Assembly (NCBI GenBank): GCA_963842725.1
Contig: CAWJHN010000004.1
Coordinates: forward strand, 992,001 to 1,056,000
DNA from: UBA10649 sp963842725
Lineage (GTDB): Bacteria; Actinomycetota; Actinomycetes; S36-B12
Length of the DNA stretch: 64,000 nt
Direction: 5' to 3'
Part shown: positions 51,086 through 59,577 of the stretch, piece by piece
Position numbering within the stretch: the stretch's first letter is position 1
Layout of the letters: each line of letters begins with the position of its first letter
Notes under the pieces: generated by a model
What the model was told of the DNA's origin: nothing
Databases searched by the model: none
Seen by the model: only the letters and a program-made list of their open reading frames with translations
Program-made: the position numbers and the translations under genes

Positions 51086-52416
51086 GCGCCGTGGACCGCA
51101 CTGCCCGCGGACGCGGTCATCGACGCCCAGCGTCGCGGGAAGTCGGGGAGGGTCTTGGCGGTGGTCTCGACCTCGGCGATCTGGATGCCGGGAACCTGCA
51201 GTCCCAGGATGGCCGCCGAGGTCGCCATCCGGTGGTCGCCGTAGGTGAGGAACTCACCGCCGTGCAGCGGCCGGGGGTTCACGATCAGCCCGTCGTCCGT
51301 CTCGGTGACATCGCCGCCGAGGTTGTTGATCTCGGTGCGGAGGGCGGCCAGGCGGTCCGTCTCGTGACCGCGCAGGTGGCTGATGCCGCGCAACCGGCTG
51401 GGCGACGTGGCGAGTGCGGCGAGTGCGGCGATCGTCGGGGTCAGCTCGCCGACCTCGTGCAGGTCCACGTCGATGCCACCGATCTGCGCCCCGCCCGTGA
51501 CGGTGAGGGAATCCGCCCCGAGCTCGACCGTGGCGCCCATCGCCTCCAGCAGCCCGCGAATGGCGTCGCCCGCCTGGGTGGTCCGGATCGGCCAGTGGGG
51601 GACCACGACGCGTCCGCCGGTGACGAGCGCGGCCGCGAGGAAGGGCGAGGCGTTGGAGAGGTCGGGCTCTATGGTCCTGTCGATGGCGGTGAGGTCGTGC
51701 GGGTCGACGTGCCAGACCGCGGGACCCGAGCGCCGCACAATGACCCCGTGCTCGGCGAGCATCGCAATGGTCATCTCGATGTGCGGCATGCTCGGGATGG
51801 CGGCACCGACGTGATGCACGGTGACGCCCGTGTTGAAGCGGGCGGCGCTCAGGAGCAGGGCGGAGACGAACTGACTCGACTTGGACGCGTCGACGGTCAC
51901 CTCGCCGCCGAGCAGCTCGCCGGTGGCACTGATGGAGAACGGGAGCCGGCCCGTGCCCCGGTCGTGAACATCGGCACCGAGTTCCTTCAGTGACTCGATG
52001 ACGGTCGCCATGGGGCGTCGCCGCGCCTGGGCGTCTCCGTCGAACGTGATCTCGCCGTGCGCGAGCGTGGCCAGCGGCGGAAGGAACCGCATCACGGTGC
52101 CGGCCAGTCCGACGTCGATCGCGGCAGGACCGCGCATGAAGTGGGGCGTCACGCGAACGTCGATGTTGCCGACGCCATGACGCTTGAGGACGCGGATGTC
52201 GTTGCCGAGCGCGCGCAGGCCCTCGAGCATGAGTGCGGTGTCCCGCGCCTCAAGCAGGCCGGTGATGGTGCTTGGCCCGTCGGACAGGGCGGCGAGGATG
52301 AGGGCGCGGTTGCTGGCCGACTTGGATCCGGGGACGTCGACGACGGCATCGACGGGACTCGATGCCGTGGGTGCGGGCCACAGGTCCGGCTTCGTCGCGT
52401 TCTCGGTCGTTGTCAT
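51082..52416 (-). CDS. aroA: 3-phosphoshikimate 1-carboxyvinyltransferase (EPSP synthase)
   Basis: 444 residues, usual length. It joins shikimate-3-phosphate with PEP in aromatic amino-acid synthesis. Visible motifs: PGSKSASNRALILAAL, GLAGTVMRFLPPLA (the glyphosate-relevant loop), RRRPMATVIESLKELGA, SSQFVSALLL, and the HETDRLAALRTEINNLGG and YGDHRMATSAAILGL ends. The frame extends open upstream to 53094 as a shadow; ATG 52416 begins the known N-terminus. Followed by rsgA with a 4-nt overlap. Confidence 0.96.
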   Translation of the reverse strand: MTTTENATKPDLWPAPTASSPVDAVVDVPGSKSASNRALILAALSDGPSTITGLLEARDTALMLEGLRALGNDIRVLKRHGVGNIDVRVTPHFMRGPAAIDVGLAGTVMRFLPPLATLAHGEITFDGDAQARRRPMATVIESLKELGADVHDRGTGRLPFSISATGELLGGEVTVDASKSSQFVSALLLSAARFNTGVTVHHVGAAIPSMPHIEMTIAMLAEHGVIVRRSGPAVWHVDPHDLTAIDRTIEPDLSNASPFLAAALVTGGRVVVPHWPIRTTQAGDAIRGLLEAMGATVELGADSLTVTGGAQIGGIDVDLHEVGELTPTIAALAALATSPSRLRGISHLRGHETDRLAALRTEINNLGGDVTETDDGLIVNPRPLHGGEFLTYGDHRMATSAAILGLQVPGIQIAEVETTAKTLPDFPRRWASMTASAGSAVHGA

Positions 52417-52489
52417 TGGCGCAAGGCTAGCGTCCAGGGGGCCACGTGGCGTCGTCCGAGCCCCGGTGGTATTCGCATAGCCTGTGAGG

Positions 52490-53626
52490 ATGGACCGGTC
52501 TCCGGACGTCGACGACCTTCTCCCGGACCTGGGCATCGCCGACGTGATGAGGCAGCGACCCCTCGGGATCGGCTCCGTCCGGCACGCCATCCGCATCGCC
52601 GTCGCCGTCACGGTCTCGATGGTGGTCGCGACCGCGGTCTCGCAGAGCGAGTTCGCCCTCTTCGCGCCGATCACGACGCTGCTCGTCGTCCAGTCGTCAC
52701 CGTGGTCGACTCTCGGCGTGTCCGTGCAGCGGATCCTCGGCACCGGCATCGGCGTGCTGGTCGCGTCCGTATGGGTCAATCTGGTGGGCCTGACGTGGTG
52801 GTCGTTCCTGCTGGGAGTGCTGGTCGCCCTCCTCATCGCGCGCCGCCTGCCCTGGTCGCTCGGCGGGCAGCTGCAGATCCCCGTGGCTGTCGTGTTCGTC
52901 CTCGCTCTGGGCCCCAATTCCCTGGGCGCCGACCTGTGGCGCGTGGTCGACGTGGTCATCGGCGGGTCGATCGGCCTGGCCGCGGTCTTTGTCTTCCCGA
53001 CGCGACCGAAGCCGGACTCCTTCGAGGCCGCGATGCGTGCATACCGAGATGGTGTGGTCGAGGCGTTGAGCAGCGTCGGGGCCGGATCGGGCACCCTGAG
53101 CCATCCGCTTGCGCGAGACGAGATGCACGACTACGTGGTGGCGAGTCGACGACTGCGCGGACTGGCCGACGTCGCACGTTCCGAGCTCGTCCGCCTGGTC
53201 GAGAGCTCGCACCTGAACACCCGCGCCGGTGAGGTGCCCGCCGAGCTCGAGGGGCACGCGGCGCGACTTCGGCGCCTCTCGGGGATCGGCGTCCAGGTGA
53301 GGGGCGTGGTCGGAGCGGCCAACCGGCTGTACGACCGCGAGGGACCCGCGCCCGCGCTGAGTGGAGGGCGGCTGCGCGCCCTGATCGAGGAGGAGGTCGC
53401 CCTGATGGAGTGCGTGCTCGGTGGCGCCGGCCTGCCCGTGCGCGGCATCGACCGCGGCGAGGCCGAGCGCCGCAGCCGCGACCTCCAGGCGCGCCTGCGC
53501 AGCACGGCCGAGGACCTGGCCCATCGCCACGACGGCTTCGGCGGCGTACTGGAGCCGGTCTCCATCCTCGGGCGCATCGATCACATCCGCGGCCAGCTGG
53601 ACGACTTCCCGGCATGGCAGGCTTGA
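52490..53626 (+). CDS. FUSC/aromatic-acid-exporter-type membrane protein
   Basis: 378 residues. N-terminal helices at about 30-160 (AIRIAVAVTVSMVVATAVS, FALFAPITTLLVVQSSPWSTLGVSVQRILGTGIGVLVA) match the FUSC/DUF939 membrane half; the C-terminal half is a soluble helical domain. Members are linked to efflux of aromatic acids. A TAGCCT at 52478-52483 lies 6 nt ahead of ATG 52490, so a leaderless start is likely; GTG 52484 is an alternative. Divergent from aroA with a 73-bp gap. Confidence 0.8.
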   Translation: MDRSPDVDDLLPDLGIADVMRQRPLGIGSVRHAIRIAVAVTVSMVVATAVSQSEFALFAPITTLLVVQSSPWSTLGVSVQRILGTGIGVLVASVWVNLVGLTWWSFLLGVLVALLIARRLPWSLGGQLQIPVAVVFVLALGPNSLGADLWRVVDVVIGGSIGLAAVFVFPTRPKPDSFEAAMRAYRDGVVEALSSVGAGSGTLSHPLARDEMHDYVVASRRLRGLADVARSELVRLVESSHLNTRAGEVPAELEGHAARLRRLSGIGVQVRGVVGAANRLYDREGPAPALSGGRLRALIEEEVALMECVLGGAGLPVRGIDRGEAERRSRDLQARLRSTAEDLAHRHDGFGGVLEPVSILGRIDHIRGQLDDFPAWQA

Positions 53627-53629
53627 GCC

Positions 53630-54385
53630 ATGTGCGGGCGCTACGCGGCGGCCAAGGATCCCGCCGCACTTGTCGAGGAGTTCGAGGTCGCCGGTGCGCC
53701 GGAGGAGGCGCTCCATCCCGACTACAACGTGGCACCGACGAAGAAGGTGTACGTCGTCGTCCAGAAGGAGCCCAGTGCCGGCAGGTCGCTCGCCGTGGCG
53801 AGGTGGGGCCTGGTCCCGTCCTGGGCCAAGGACCCGTCCATCGGCTCGCGCATGATCAACGCCCGCGCCGAGACAGTCGGCGAGAAGCCGGCCTTTCGTC
53901 GTGCCTTCAGCAAGCGGCGCTGCCTGGTCCCGGCCGACGGCTACTACGAGTGGTACCTGCCGACGTCGCCGGACGCCCCGACCGGCAAGGGCGGGAAGCC
54001 GCTCAAGCAGCCGTTCTACATCCATCCCGCCGACGGCTCGTCGCTGGCCATGGCCGGGCTCTACGAGTGGTGGCGCGATCCGACGCGCGACGAGGGCGAC
54101 CCCATGGCCTGGCGCTTGACGTGCACGGTGATCACGACGGACGCCTCGGACGAGGTCGGCCGGATCCACGATCGCATGCCGATGACCATTGCGAGGGAGA
54201 ACTGGGCGCAGTGGCTCGATCCGGGATGCGGATCGGCCGAGGCCGCTCCACTGCTGACTCCGGCGATGACCGGCCGACTGGATGCGTACCCCGTCTCGAC
54301 CCTCGTCAACAGCGTGCGGAACAACGGTCCGGAGCTGCTCGAGCCGCTGCCTTCCGAGGACGCCGCCCCGGGCGCCCTGTTCTGA
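53630..54385 (+). CDS. SOS-response-associated peptidase (SRAP; YedK/HMCES family)
   Basis: 251 residues. The N-terminus MCGRYAAAKDP places the catalytic Cys2 right after the initiator Met, as required; PDYNVAPTK, RMINARAET, the GYYEWY active-site Glu, and the late His in GRIHDRMPMTI are all present. The protein crosslinks to abasic sites in single-stranded DNA to protect them. It starts 3 nt after the FUSC stop. Its stop TGA overlaps the hydrolase ATG (TGATG). Confidence 0.93.
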   Translation: MCGRYAAAKDPAALVEEFEVAGAPEEALHPDYNVAPTKKVYVVVQKEPSAGRSLAVARWGLVPSWAKDPSIGSRMINARAETVGEKPAFRRAFSKRRCLVPADGYYEWYLPTSPDAPTGKGGKPLKQPFYIHPADGSSLAMAGLYEWWRDPTRDEGDPMAWRLTCTVITTDASDEVGRIHDRMPMTIARENWAQWLDPGCGSAEAAPLLTPAMTGRLDAYPVSTLVNSVRNNGPELLEPLPSEDAAPGALF

Positions 54386-55110
54386 TGGCAGTGCGGGTCG
54401 TCGACATCGCGACGTCCGCAGGGATCGCCCGAGCCCACTGGCACGGGCGGCGCGCGAGCCCGACCCTGGTCCTCGGGCATGGCGCCGGAGGAGGAGTGGA
54501 GGCCCCCGACCTGCAGGTGATCGCCCGCGCGGTCTGGTCGGCTGGCCTGCCGGTGATCCTGGTCGAGCAGCCGTGGCGGGTGGCCGGCCGACGGATCGCG
54601 CCGCACCCGGCGGCACTGGACCGAGCCTGGCTCGACGTGGTACGGGGCCTGTCCCTTCGGGGGCCTGTGGTCGTGGGCGGGCGCTCCGCGGGCGCGCGCG
54701 TGGCCTGCCGGACCGCGGAACGAACGGGCGCGATCGCGGTGGTCTGCCTCGCCTTTCCTCTGCATCCGCCGGGGCGGCCGGAGCTAAGCCGTGCGGACGA
54801 GCTCGTCCGCGTCCAGGTGCCTGTCCTGGTGGTCCAGGGCTCGCACGATCCCTTCGGGACGGCCGACGAGGTGCGGACAGCAGCGCCCGGGGCGCGCGTG
54901 GTTGACGTACCGGGCGCGGGCCACGCGCTGAGGAGTGGGACGGGTCACGAGACCACGTTCCCCCTCGACGTGGTCGACTTCCTCCGCAGCCTCGGGAATG
55001 ATCGTTCCGGGGCCCGTGTTGTGGCCGGTGTGCTGCTGATCGCCGCGCCCGAAGGGGGCCTGCCCACCCTGGACTTCGCGCGGGCCGGCGTCGGGCTAGG
55101 CTCGGCGACG
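54385..55110 (+). CDS. Alpha/beta hydrolase (dienelactone-hydrolase-like/KANL3-type), no stop codon before sigR
   Basis: About 205 residues of hydrolase domain, then a 35-45-residue linker. Motifs: VLGHGAGGGVEAPDL (oxyanion loop), GGRSAGAR (nucleophile Ser), QGSHDPFGTADE (Asp) and GAGHALRSG (His), so the triad is complete. The substrate is unknown. No in-frame stop occurs before the sigR ATG at 55111; the frame runs straight on to 55764, so the longest product is a 459-residue hydrolase-SigR fusion. The end given here is only the sigR start. A perfect SigR promoter lies in its last part (54994-55021). Confidence 0.75.
54994..55021 (+). promoter_or_regulatory. SigR-type promoter (GGGAAT-N18-GTTG) upstream of sigR
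   Basis: Exact match to the Streptomyces SigR consensus: GGGAAT at 54994-54999, 18-bp spacer, GTTG at 55018-55021. Predicted start near 55028, 83 nt before the sigR ATG, inside the hydrolase frame. An in-frame GTG at 55030 lies at the predicted 5' end and could start an extended SigR. Indicates positive autoregulation. Confidence 0.8.
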
Positions 55111-55764
55111 ATGAGTGACGACGCCCCGCAGAGCGGTCAGGCACAGCCCCCCGACCCGGCACCTGCCGAGTCGTCGGAGGATCGCTCGGCACGCTTCGAG
55201 CGGGATGCGATGCAGTATCTGGACCAGTTGTACGGCGCCGCGATGCGCATGACGCGCAATCCAGCCGATGCCGAGGATCTGGTCCAGGAGACGTACCTGA
55301 AGGCGTTCGCCGCCTTCGCATCGTTCTCGGACGGCACCAACCTGAAGGCGTGGCTGTTCCGCATCCTGACCAATACGTACATCAACATCTACCGCAAGAA
55401 GCAGCGCCAGCCGTTCCAGACGGGTACCGATGACCTGACGGACTGGCAGATCGCCGAGGCCGAGAGCCACACGTCTCGTGGCCTTCGCTCGGCCGAGGCC
55501 GAGGCGCTCGACCGGCTCGCTGACGCCGACGTGGTGGAGGCCCTGGCGGCCGTCCCCGAGGATTTCAGGATGGCGGTCTACCTGGCCGACGTCGAGGGGT
55601 TCTCGTACAAGGAGATCGCCGAGATCATGGGTACTCCCGTTGGCACGGTCATGTCGCGCCTGCACCGCGGTCGCAAGCTCCTGCGCGAACTGCTCGAGGA
55701 CTATGCGATCGAGCGCGGGCTGATTCCGGCCGCCATCGCACCCGACGGAGGTGACGAGTCGTGA
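55111..55764 (+). CDS. sigR: Thiol-oxidative-stress sigma factor SigR (ECF, SigH/SigR type)
   Basis: 217 residues. Sigma-70 region 2 (DQLYGAAMRMTRNPADAEDLVQETYLKAF, LKAWLFRILTN) and region 4 (LADVEGFSYKEIAEIMGTPVGTVMSRLHRGR) match Streptomyces SigR. It drives thioredoxin, mycothiol and proteolysis genes after disulfide stress. ATG 55111 aligns with SigR (SDDA...); TAGGCT at about 55097 may give a second, leaderless start. The frame is open upstream, so a longer isoform is possible. The stop overlaps rsrA by 4 nt (GTGA). Confidence 0.95.
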   Translation: MSDDAPQSGQAQPPDPAPAESSEDRSARFERDAMQYLDQLYGAAMRMTRNPADAEDLVQETYLKAFAAFASFSDGTNLKAWLFRILTNTYINIYRKKQRQPFQTGTDDLTDWQIAEAESHTSRGLRSAEAEALDRLADADVVEALAAVPEDFRMAVYLADVEGFSYKEIAEIMGTPVGTVMSRLHRGRKLLRELLEDYAIERGLIPAAIAPDGGDES

Positions 55765-56042
55765 GCTGCGGACAGCCCCACGAGACCGATTGCTCCGAGG
55801 TCCTGGAACTGGTCTACGGCTTCCTCGACGGCGAGGTCGGCGACGATGACCGTGCGCGCATCGCGCAGCACCTCGACGAGTGCGGCCCATGCCTGCGTCA
55901 GTACGGGCTCGAGCAGGCTGTGAAGGCGCTGGTCCAGCGCTCCTGCGTGTGCGAGCATGCGCCCGAGCGGTTGCGCGTCCAGATCGTCGCGCGCATCCGC
56001 CAGATCAGCATCACGTACCGGTCCGACGCTTTCGGCGAGTAG
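55761..56042 (+). CDS. rsrA: Mycothiol-system anti-sigma factor RsrA
   Basis: 93 residues. Zinc anti-sigma layout at the same positions as Streptomyces RsrA: Cys11, His37, Cys41, Cys44 (H-x3-C-x2-C), with extra cysteines Cys3, Cys62 and Cys64. Reduced, zinc-bound RsrA holds SigR; oxidation forms a disulfide and releases it. GTG start overlapping the sigR stop keeps the two proteins in balance. Confidence 0.95.
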   Translation: MSCGQPHETDCSEVLELVYGFLDGEVGDDDRARIAQHLDECGPCLRQYGLEQAVKALVQRSCVCEHAPERLRVQIVARIRQISITYRSDAFGE

Positions 56043-56050
56043 GAGCACAC

Positions 56051-56266
56051 GTGGAACAGACCGTTCGCGCCGAGATGGTGGCCTCCGTGCACTCGGTGGT
56101 CGCCGAGGTGGGCGAAGAGGTGGTCATCGGTGACACCCTGGTCATCCTCGAGTCGATGAAGATGGAGATCCCCGTGCTGTCCGAGGTGGAGGGCGTGGTC
56201 ACCGAGATCAGCGTCTCGCCGGGTGACGTCGTCCGCGAGGGCGACATCATCGCGATCCTGCTCTAG
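56051..56266 (+). CDS. Biotin/lipoyl-attachment domain protein
   Basis: 71 residues, a single biotinyl domain with the lysine in ILESMKMEIPVLSE. Small stand-alone biotinyl proteins after rsrA are common in actinobacteria; partner carboxylase not known. GTG 56051 follows AGGAG. The last bases overlap the convergent GNAT stop (shared CTAG). Confidence 0.88.
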   Translation: MEQTVRAEMVASVHSVVAEVGEEVVIGDTLVILESMKMEIPVLSEVEGVVTEISVSPGDVVREGDIIAILL

Positions 56267-56772
56267 GGGGTCGGCACACTGCGGCGATAGGCGAGCAGCT
56301 GCACGTCCGGTCGTGGCTCCCAGTCCCGGTCCGGCATCCGCTCGAAGCCGAGTCGCCGGTAGAGGCGGTGCGCCGCCTCGTTCCCGTCGATGACGCTGAT
56401 CACCAGCGCCTTCGCGCCCGTCTCCATGGCCCGCCGCTCGCAGGCGTCGACCAGGGCCTCGCCCACGCCGGACCGCCACTTCGCCGGTGCCACGGCAAGG
56501 AATCGGAACTCCAGCTCACCGTCCTCGCGGATCTCCGCGAACGGGCTGCCGGCCGGGCAGACGGTGACCGTTCCGACCACCTCCCCGGCCCGCTCGGCGA
56601 CGAGCAGCTCGGCGTACTCGGCACGGACGCCCGCATCGCGCAGGGTGGCCGCGTACTCGTCGGCGGGGTCGAGGTGGCCGCCGTGCGCATACGCCTCCAC
56701 GCACATGTCGCCAACGAGCTCGAGGTCGGCCGCGACGGCCGACCGGATGACGAGGTCCCGTGGATCAGCCAC
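56263..56772 (-). CDS. GNAT-family N-acetyltransferase
   Basis: 169 residues, single GNAT domain. Beta-4/beta-5 region EFRFLAVAPAKWRSGVGEALVDACERRA carries the acetyl-CoA loop (here KWRSGVG, a variant of Q/RxxGxG/A), and HRLYRRLGFERMPDRDW the C-terminal motif. Substrate unknown. GTG start 56772. It is convergent with the biotinyl gene and lies on the same strand as the TetR regulator, downstream of it. Confidence 0.82.
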   Translation of the reverse strand: MADPRDLVIRSAVAADLELVGDMCVEAYAHGGHLDPADEYAATLRDAGVRAEYAELLVAERAGEVVGTVTVCPAGSPFAEIREDGELEFRFLAVAPAKWRSGVGEALVDACERRAMETGAKALVISVIDGNEAAHRLYRRLGFERMPDRDWEPRPDVQLLAYRRSVPTP

Positions 56773-56802
56773 GGTGCAACTATGGCCGAATCGACGAGCA
56801 GC

Positions 56803-57420
56803 TCACGCACCGGCCCGGGAGAGCGTCTCGAGGATGCCGATGAACGCGTCCAGGCCAAGAGCGAAGCCCTCGTCGTCGATGTGGCGCCGACGGCTGCGGC
56901 GGAGAGCCTCGCTCAGCGTCGGGTATCGGCGTCGATAGGAGGCGCTCGCCCCCGTGAATCCGGCCGCGAACGGCTCGACCGCAGAGCCGAGGGCGAGATT
57001 GTCGAGCAGGGCCATGCACGGCATCACCGTGTCCATGGGCAGGCCCGCGCGCACCAGGCAGGCGGCCACCGGCTCGTACACGTCGAGGGCGTGGTCCGCA
57101 TTGATGGAGCGGGAGATGATGATGGTGGCGGCGACCGGATGGCTGCGGTAGGCATCGCGGTACGCATGCGCGAAGCGCCGCAGTGCGGCCAGCGGATCCG
57201 GGTCGTCCAAGGTGCCGAGGTCGATGGCTGCGTTGATGCGCGCGTGCACGAGCGCCAGGACGTCGTCGATCCCCGTGACGTGCGCATAGAGGGACGGAGC
57301 CTGCACTCCCAGATCGGTGGCCAGCGCGCGCATCGTGAGCGCCGACTCCCCGGTCGCGTCGTCGAGGATCTTCAGGGCCGCCTCGCCGATGCGGGCACGC
57401 GTCACGGGCGCGCGGTGCAT
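56803..57420 (-). CDS. TetR-family regulator, divergent from the pot-type operon
   Basis: 205 residues. N-terminal helix-turn-helix (RIGEAALKILDDATGESALTMRALATDLGVQAPSLYAHV) and a TetR_C-like ligand domain. ATG 57420 lies 8 nt after AGGGAG; ATGs 57450 and 57459 are upstream alternatives. Two palindromes at 57479-57517 in the divergent promoter are its likely operators, so it probably represses the amine importer, amidohydrolase and urease genes. Ligand unknown. Confidence 0.86.
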   Translation of the reverse strand: MHRAPVTRARIGEAALKILDDATGESALTMRALATDLGVQAPSLYAHVTGIDDVLALVHARINAAIDLGTLDDPDPLAALRRFAHAYRDAYRSHPVAATIIISRSINADHALDVYEPVAACLVRAGLPMDTVMPCMALLDNLALGSAVEPFAAGFTGASASYRRRYPTLSEALRRSRRRHIDDEGFALGLDAFIGILETLSRAGA

Positions 57421-57478
57421 GGACGTCACTCCCTGGCCTCGTCGGGACATTGCGCTCATGAGAACGCAGATTACGAAT

Positions 57479-57517
57479 GCGTAAAACGCTTTACGCGGCC
57501 AAACTAACGGCGTTAGT
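57479..57517 (+). promoter_or_regulatory. Two palindromic operators over the transporter promoter
   Basis: GCGTAAA-N4-TTTACGC (57479-57496) and ACTAACG-G-CGTTAGT (57503-57517), both with perfect 7-bp arms and centres about 22 bp apart. They overlap a possible -35 (TTTACG, 57490-57495) and -10 (TAGTCT, 57514-57519; spacing 18). Probable sites of the divergent TetR protein. Confidence 0.6.
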
Positions 57518-57559
57518 CTCCGGTTTCTCGACGATCGAGTCAAGCATTCTGGAGGATGA

Positions 57560-58633
57560 GTGAGCGCAGCGACCCCGGCACTGTGCATCGAGGGCGTGTC
57601 CAAGGCCTTCGTGACGCCCGAGGGTGGCGAGGTGCGTGCACTCGACGACGTCAGCCTTGACATCGCGGACGGATCGTTCATGGTGCTGCTGGGTCCGTCG
57701 GGATGCGGCAAGACGACGCTGCTGCGGTGCATTGCCGGCCTGGAGACCCCGGATGCGGGCAGGATCCTGCTGAAGGACGAGCGCATCGACGATGTTCCGG
57801 TGTGGAAGCGCCGGGTGAACACGGTCTTCCAGTCGTATGCGTTGTTCCCGCACATGACCGTGGCGCAGAACATCGCGTTCGGACTCGAGATGGACAAGGT
57901 CGCGAAGGGCGAGATCGAGCGACGTGTCGGCGAGTCGCTCGAGATGGTGCGCCTTTCGGGTCTCGGCTCGAGGCGCCCCTCGCAGCTGTCCGGCGGCCAG
58001 CAGCAGCGAGTCGCCCTCGCCCGTGCGCTCGCGAAGGATCCCCAGGTGCTGCTTCTCGACGAGCCGCTGTCCGCCCTGGACCTGAAGCTCCGTCGCGGCA
58101 TGCAGTCGGAGCTCAAGCGGCTGCAGCGCGAGACGTCGATCACCTTCGTGCTCGTGACCCACGACCAGGGCGAGGCGATGGCGATGGGGGACCAGGTTGC
58201 CGTCTTCGACTCGGGACGAATCGTGCAGCGGGGCGAGCCGGAGGAGATCTACCGCAATCCCCGAACCGCGTTCGTGGCCGACTTCATCGGCGAGGCCAAC
58301 CTGCTGGCCGGCGTTCGCGACGGGGCGAAGCTGACGATCGAGGGGCTCGGCGCCGTCGACCCGGCGGCACTGGCGAACCCGGAGGCGATCGAGACGGGTT
58401 CGGTGATGGTCGCGATCCGACCGGAGAACGTGCTGCTGACCGAGGTTGCCGACGGTCCCGGCGTCGTCTCCGACGTGACCTTCGTCGGCGGTGACGTGCA
58501 CGTCGACGTGGACCTCGGGAAGAACCGCCTCACGGTTCGCATCCCCTCGCACGGGGCGAGGCCCCCGCAGGCGGGCAGCCGCGTCTCTCCCGCGTTCCTG
58601 CCCCGATCACTGCGCATCATGGCGGATGCGTGA
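57560..58633 (+). CDS. potA: Spermidine/putrescine-type ABC transporter ATPase (PotA-like)
   Basis: 357 residues. Walker A GPSGCGKTT near 51-59, Q-loop FQSYALFPHMTVAQN, signature LSGGQQQRVALARAL, Walker B VLLLDEPLSALD, then a TOBE domain (about 270-355). PotA-like importers carry polyamines, but related ones carry other cationic or amide compounds. GTG 57560 is in frame with GGAGG 4 nt before; an ATG 4 nt upstream is out of frame. The stop overlaps the next gene (GTGA). Confidence 0.9.
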   Translation: MSAATPALCIEGVSKAFVTPEGGEVRALDDVSLDIADGSFMVLLGPSGCGKTTLLRCIAGLETPDAGRILLKDERIDDVPVWKRRVNTVFQSYALFPHMTVAQNIAFGLEMDKVAKGEIERRVGESLEMVRLSGLGSRRPSQLSGGQQQRVALARALAKDPQVLLLDEPLSALDLKLRRGMQSELKRLQRETSITFVLVTHDQGEAMAMGDQVAVFDSGRIVQRGEPEEIYRNPRTAFVADFIGEANLLAGVRDGAKLTIEGLGAVDPAALANPEAIETGSVMVAIRPENVLLTEVADGPGVVSDVTFVGGDVHVDVDLGKNRLTVRIPSHGARPPQAGSRVSPAFLPRSLRIMADA

Positions 58634-59577
58634 GCACGGAGCAGGAGTCGGCAAAGCCGGTCGACACGCGCACGGCCGGCCAGGGTTCCTGGTGGGCCGG
58701 CATCCCCGGAGTCGCCTACCTGGTCGCCCTGGTCCTCGGACCCCTCATCATCATCGTCGTCTACTCGTTCCTGAGCCGGGCGAAGTTCGGTGTCGGAGTC
58801 AAGTGGACGTTCAGCATCACGCCGTACCTGGACCTGCTGTTCAGCGAGTCCCTTGCGGGTGGTCGGTCGTTCGATGCCACCTACCTCGAGATCATCGGCA
58901 ACTCGTTCCTGTACGCGCTGGTGACGTCGGTCGTGTGCCTCGTGCTGTCCGTGCCGGTCGCGGTCTGGATGGCGACGAGACCCGAGCATCGCAGGACCGT
59001 TCTCGTCTTCGCGGTGACGATCCCGTTCTGGACGAGCCTGCTGATCCGGACCTACGCGTTCATCATCATCCTTAACGACAACGGCCCGATCAACGCATCC
59101 CTGCAGTGGCTGCACCTGATCTCGAGCCCGATCGGCATGCTCTACACGCCGTTCGCGACAGTGGTCGGACTGGTGTACACCTTCCTGCCGTTCATGATCC
59201 TCCCGATCTACGCGTCGGCCGAGCGCTTCGACTTCCGCCTCGCGGAAGCGGCGTACGACCTGGGTGCCAACCGATGGACCGTGCTGATGCGCATCGTCCT
59301 GCCGTCGGTCCGGCCAGGAATCATCGCCGGCATGCTGCTGGTGTTCATCCCGGCACTGGGATCCTTCCTCGCGCCGGAGCTGCTCGGCGGCGGCAAGACA
59401 TCGATGATCGCCAACGTGATCGCCGCCCAGTTCGGTGCGTCGCGCAACTGGCCCTTCGGCGCGGCACTCTCCGTCCTGCTCCTCGTGATCACCATGCTCA
59501 TTCTCGTCATCTTCGCCGTGGTGGCCCGTCGAGCCTCGAGGAACGGTGGCAGCGCCAACTGGGAGGCGATGCTGTGA
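58630..59577 (+). CDS. potB: Spermidine/putrescine-type ABC transporter permease (PotB-like)
   Basis: 315 residues with six predicted helices; the N-terminal signal-anchor is followed by a long periplasmic loop (KFGVGVKWTFSITPYLDLLF). The EAA loop EAAYDLGANRWTVLMRIVLPSV is clear. Overlaps of 4 nt at both ends put it between potA and potC in one translationally coupled operon. Confidence 0.9.
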   Translation: MSTEQESAKPVDTRTAGQGSWWAGIPGVAYLVALVLGPLIIIVVYSFLSRAKFGVGVKWTFSITPYLDLLFSESLAGGRSFDATYLEIIGNSFLYALVTSVVCLVLSVPVAVWMATRPEHRRTVLVFAVTIPFWTSLLIRTYAFIIILNDNGPINASLQWLHLISSPIGMLYTPFATVVGLVYTFLPFMILPIYASAERFDFRLAEAAYDLGANRWTVLMRIVLPSVRPGIIAGMLLVFIPALGSFLAPELLGGGKTSMIANVIAAQFGASRNWPFGAALSVLLLVITMLILVIFAVVARRASRNGGSANWEAML

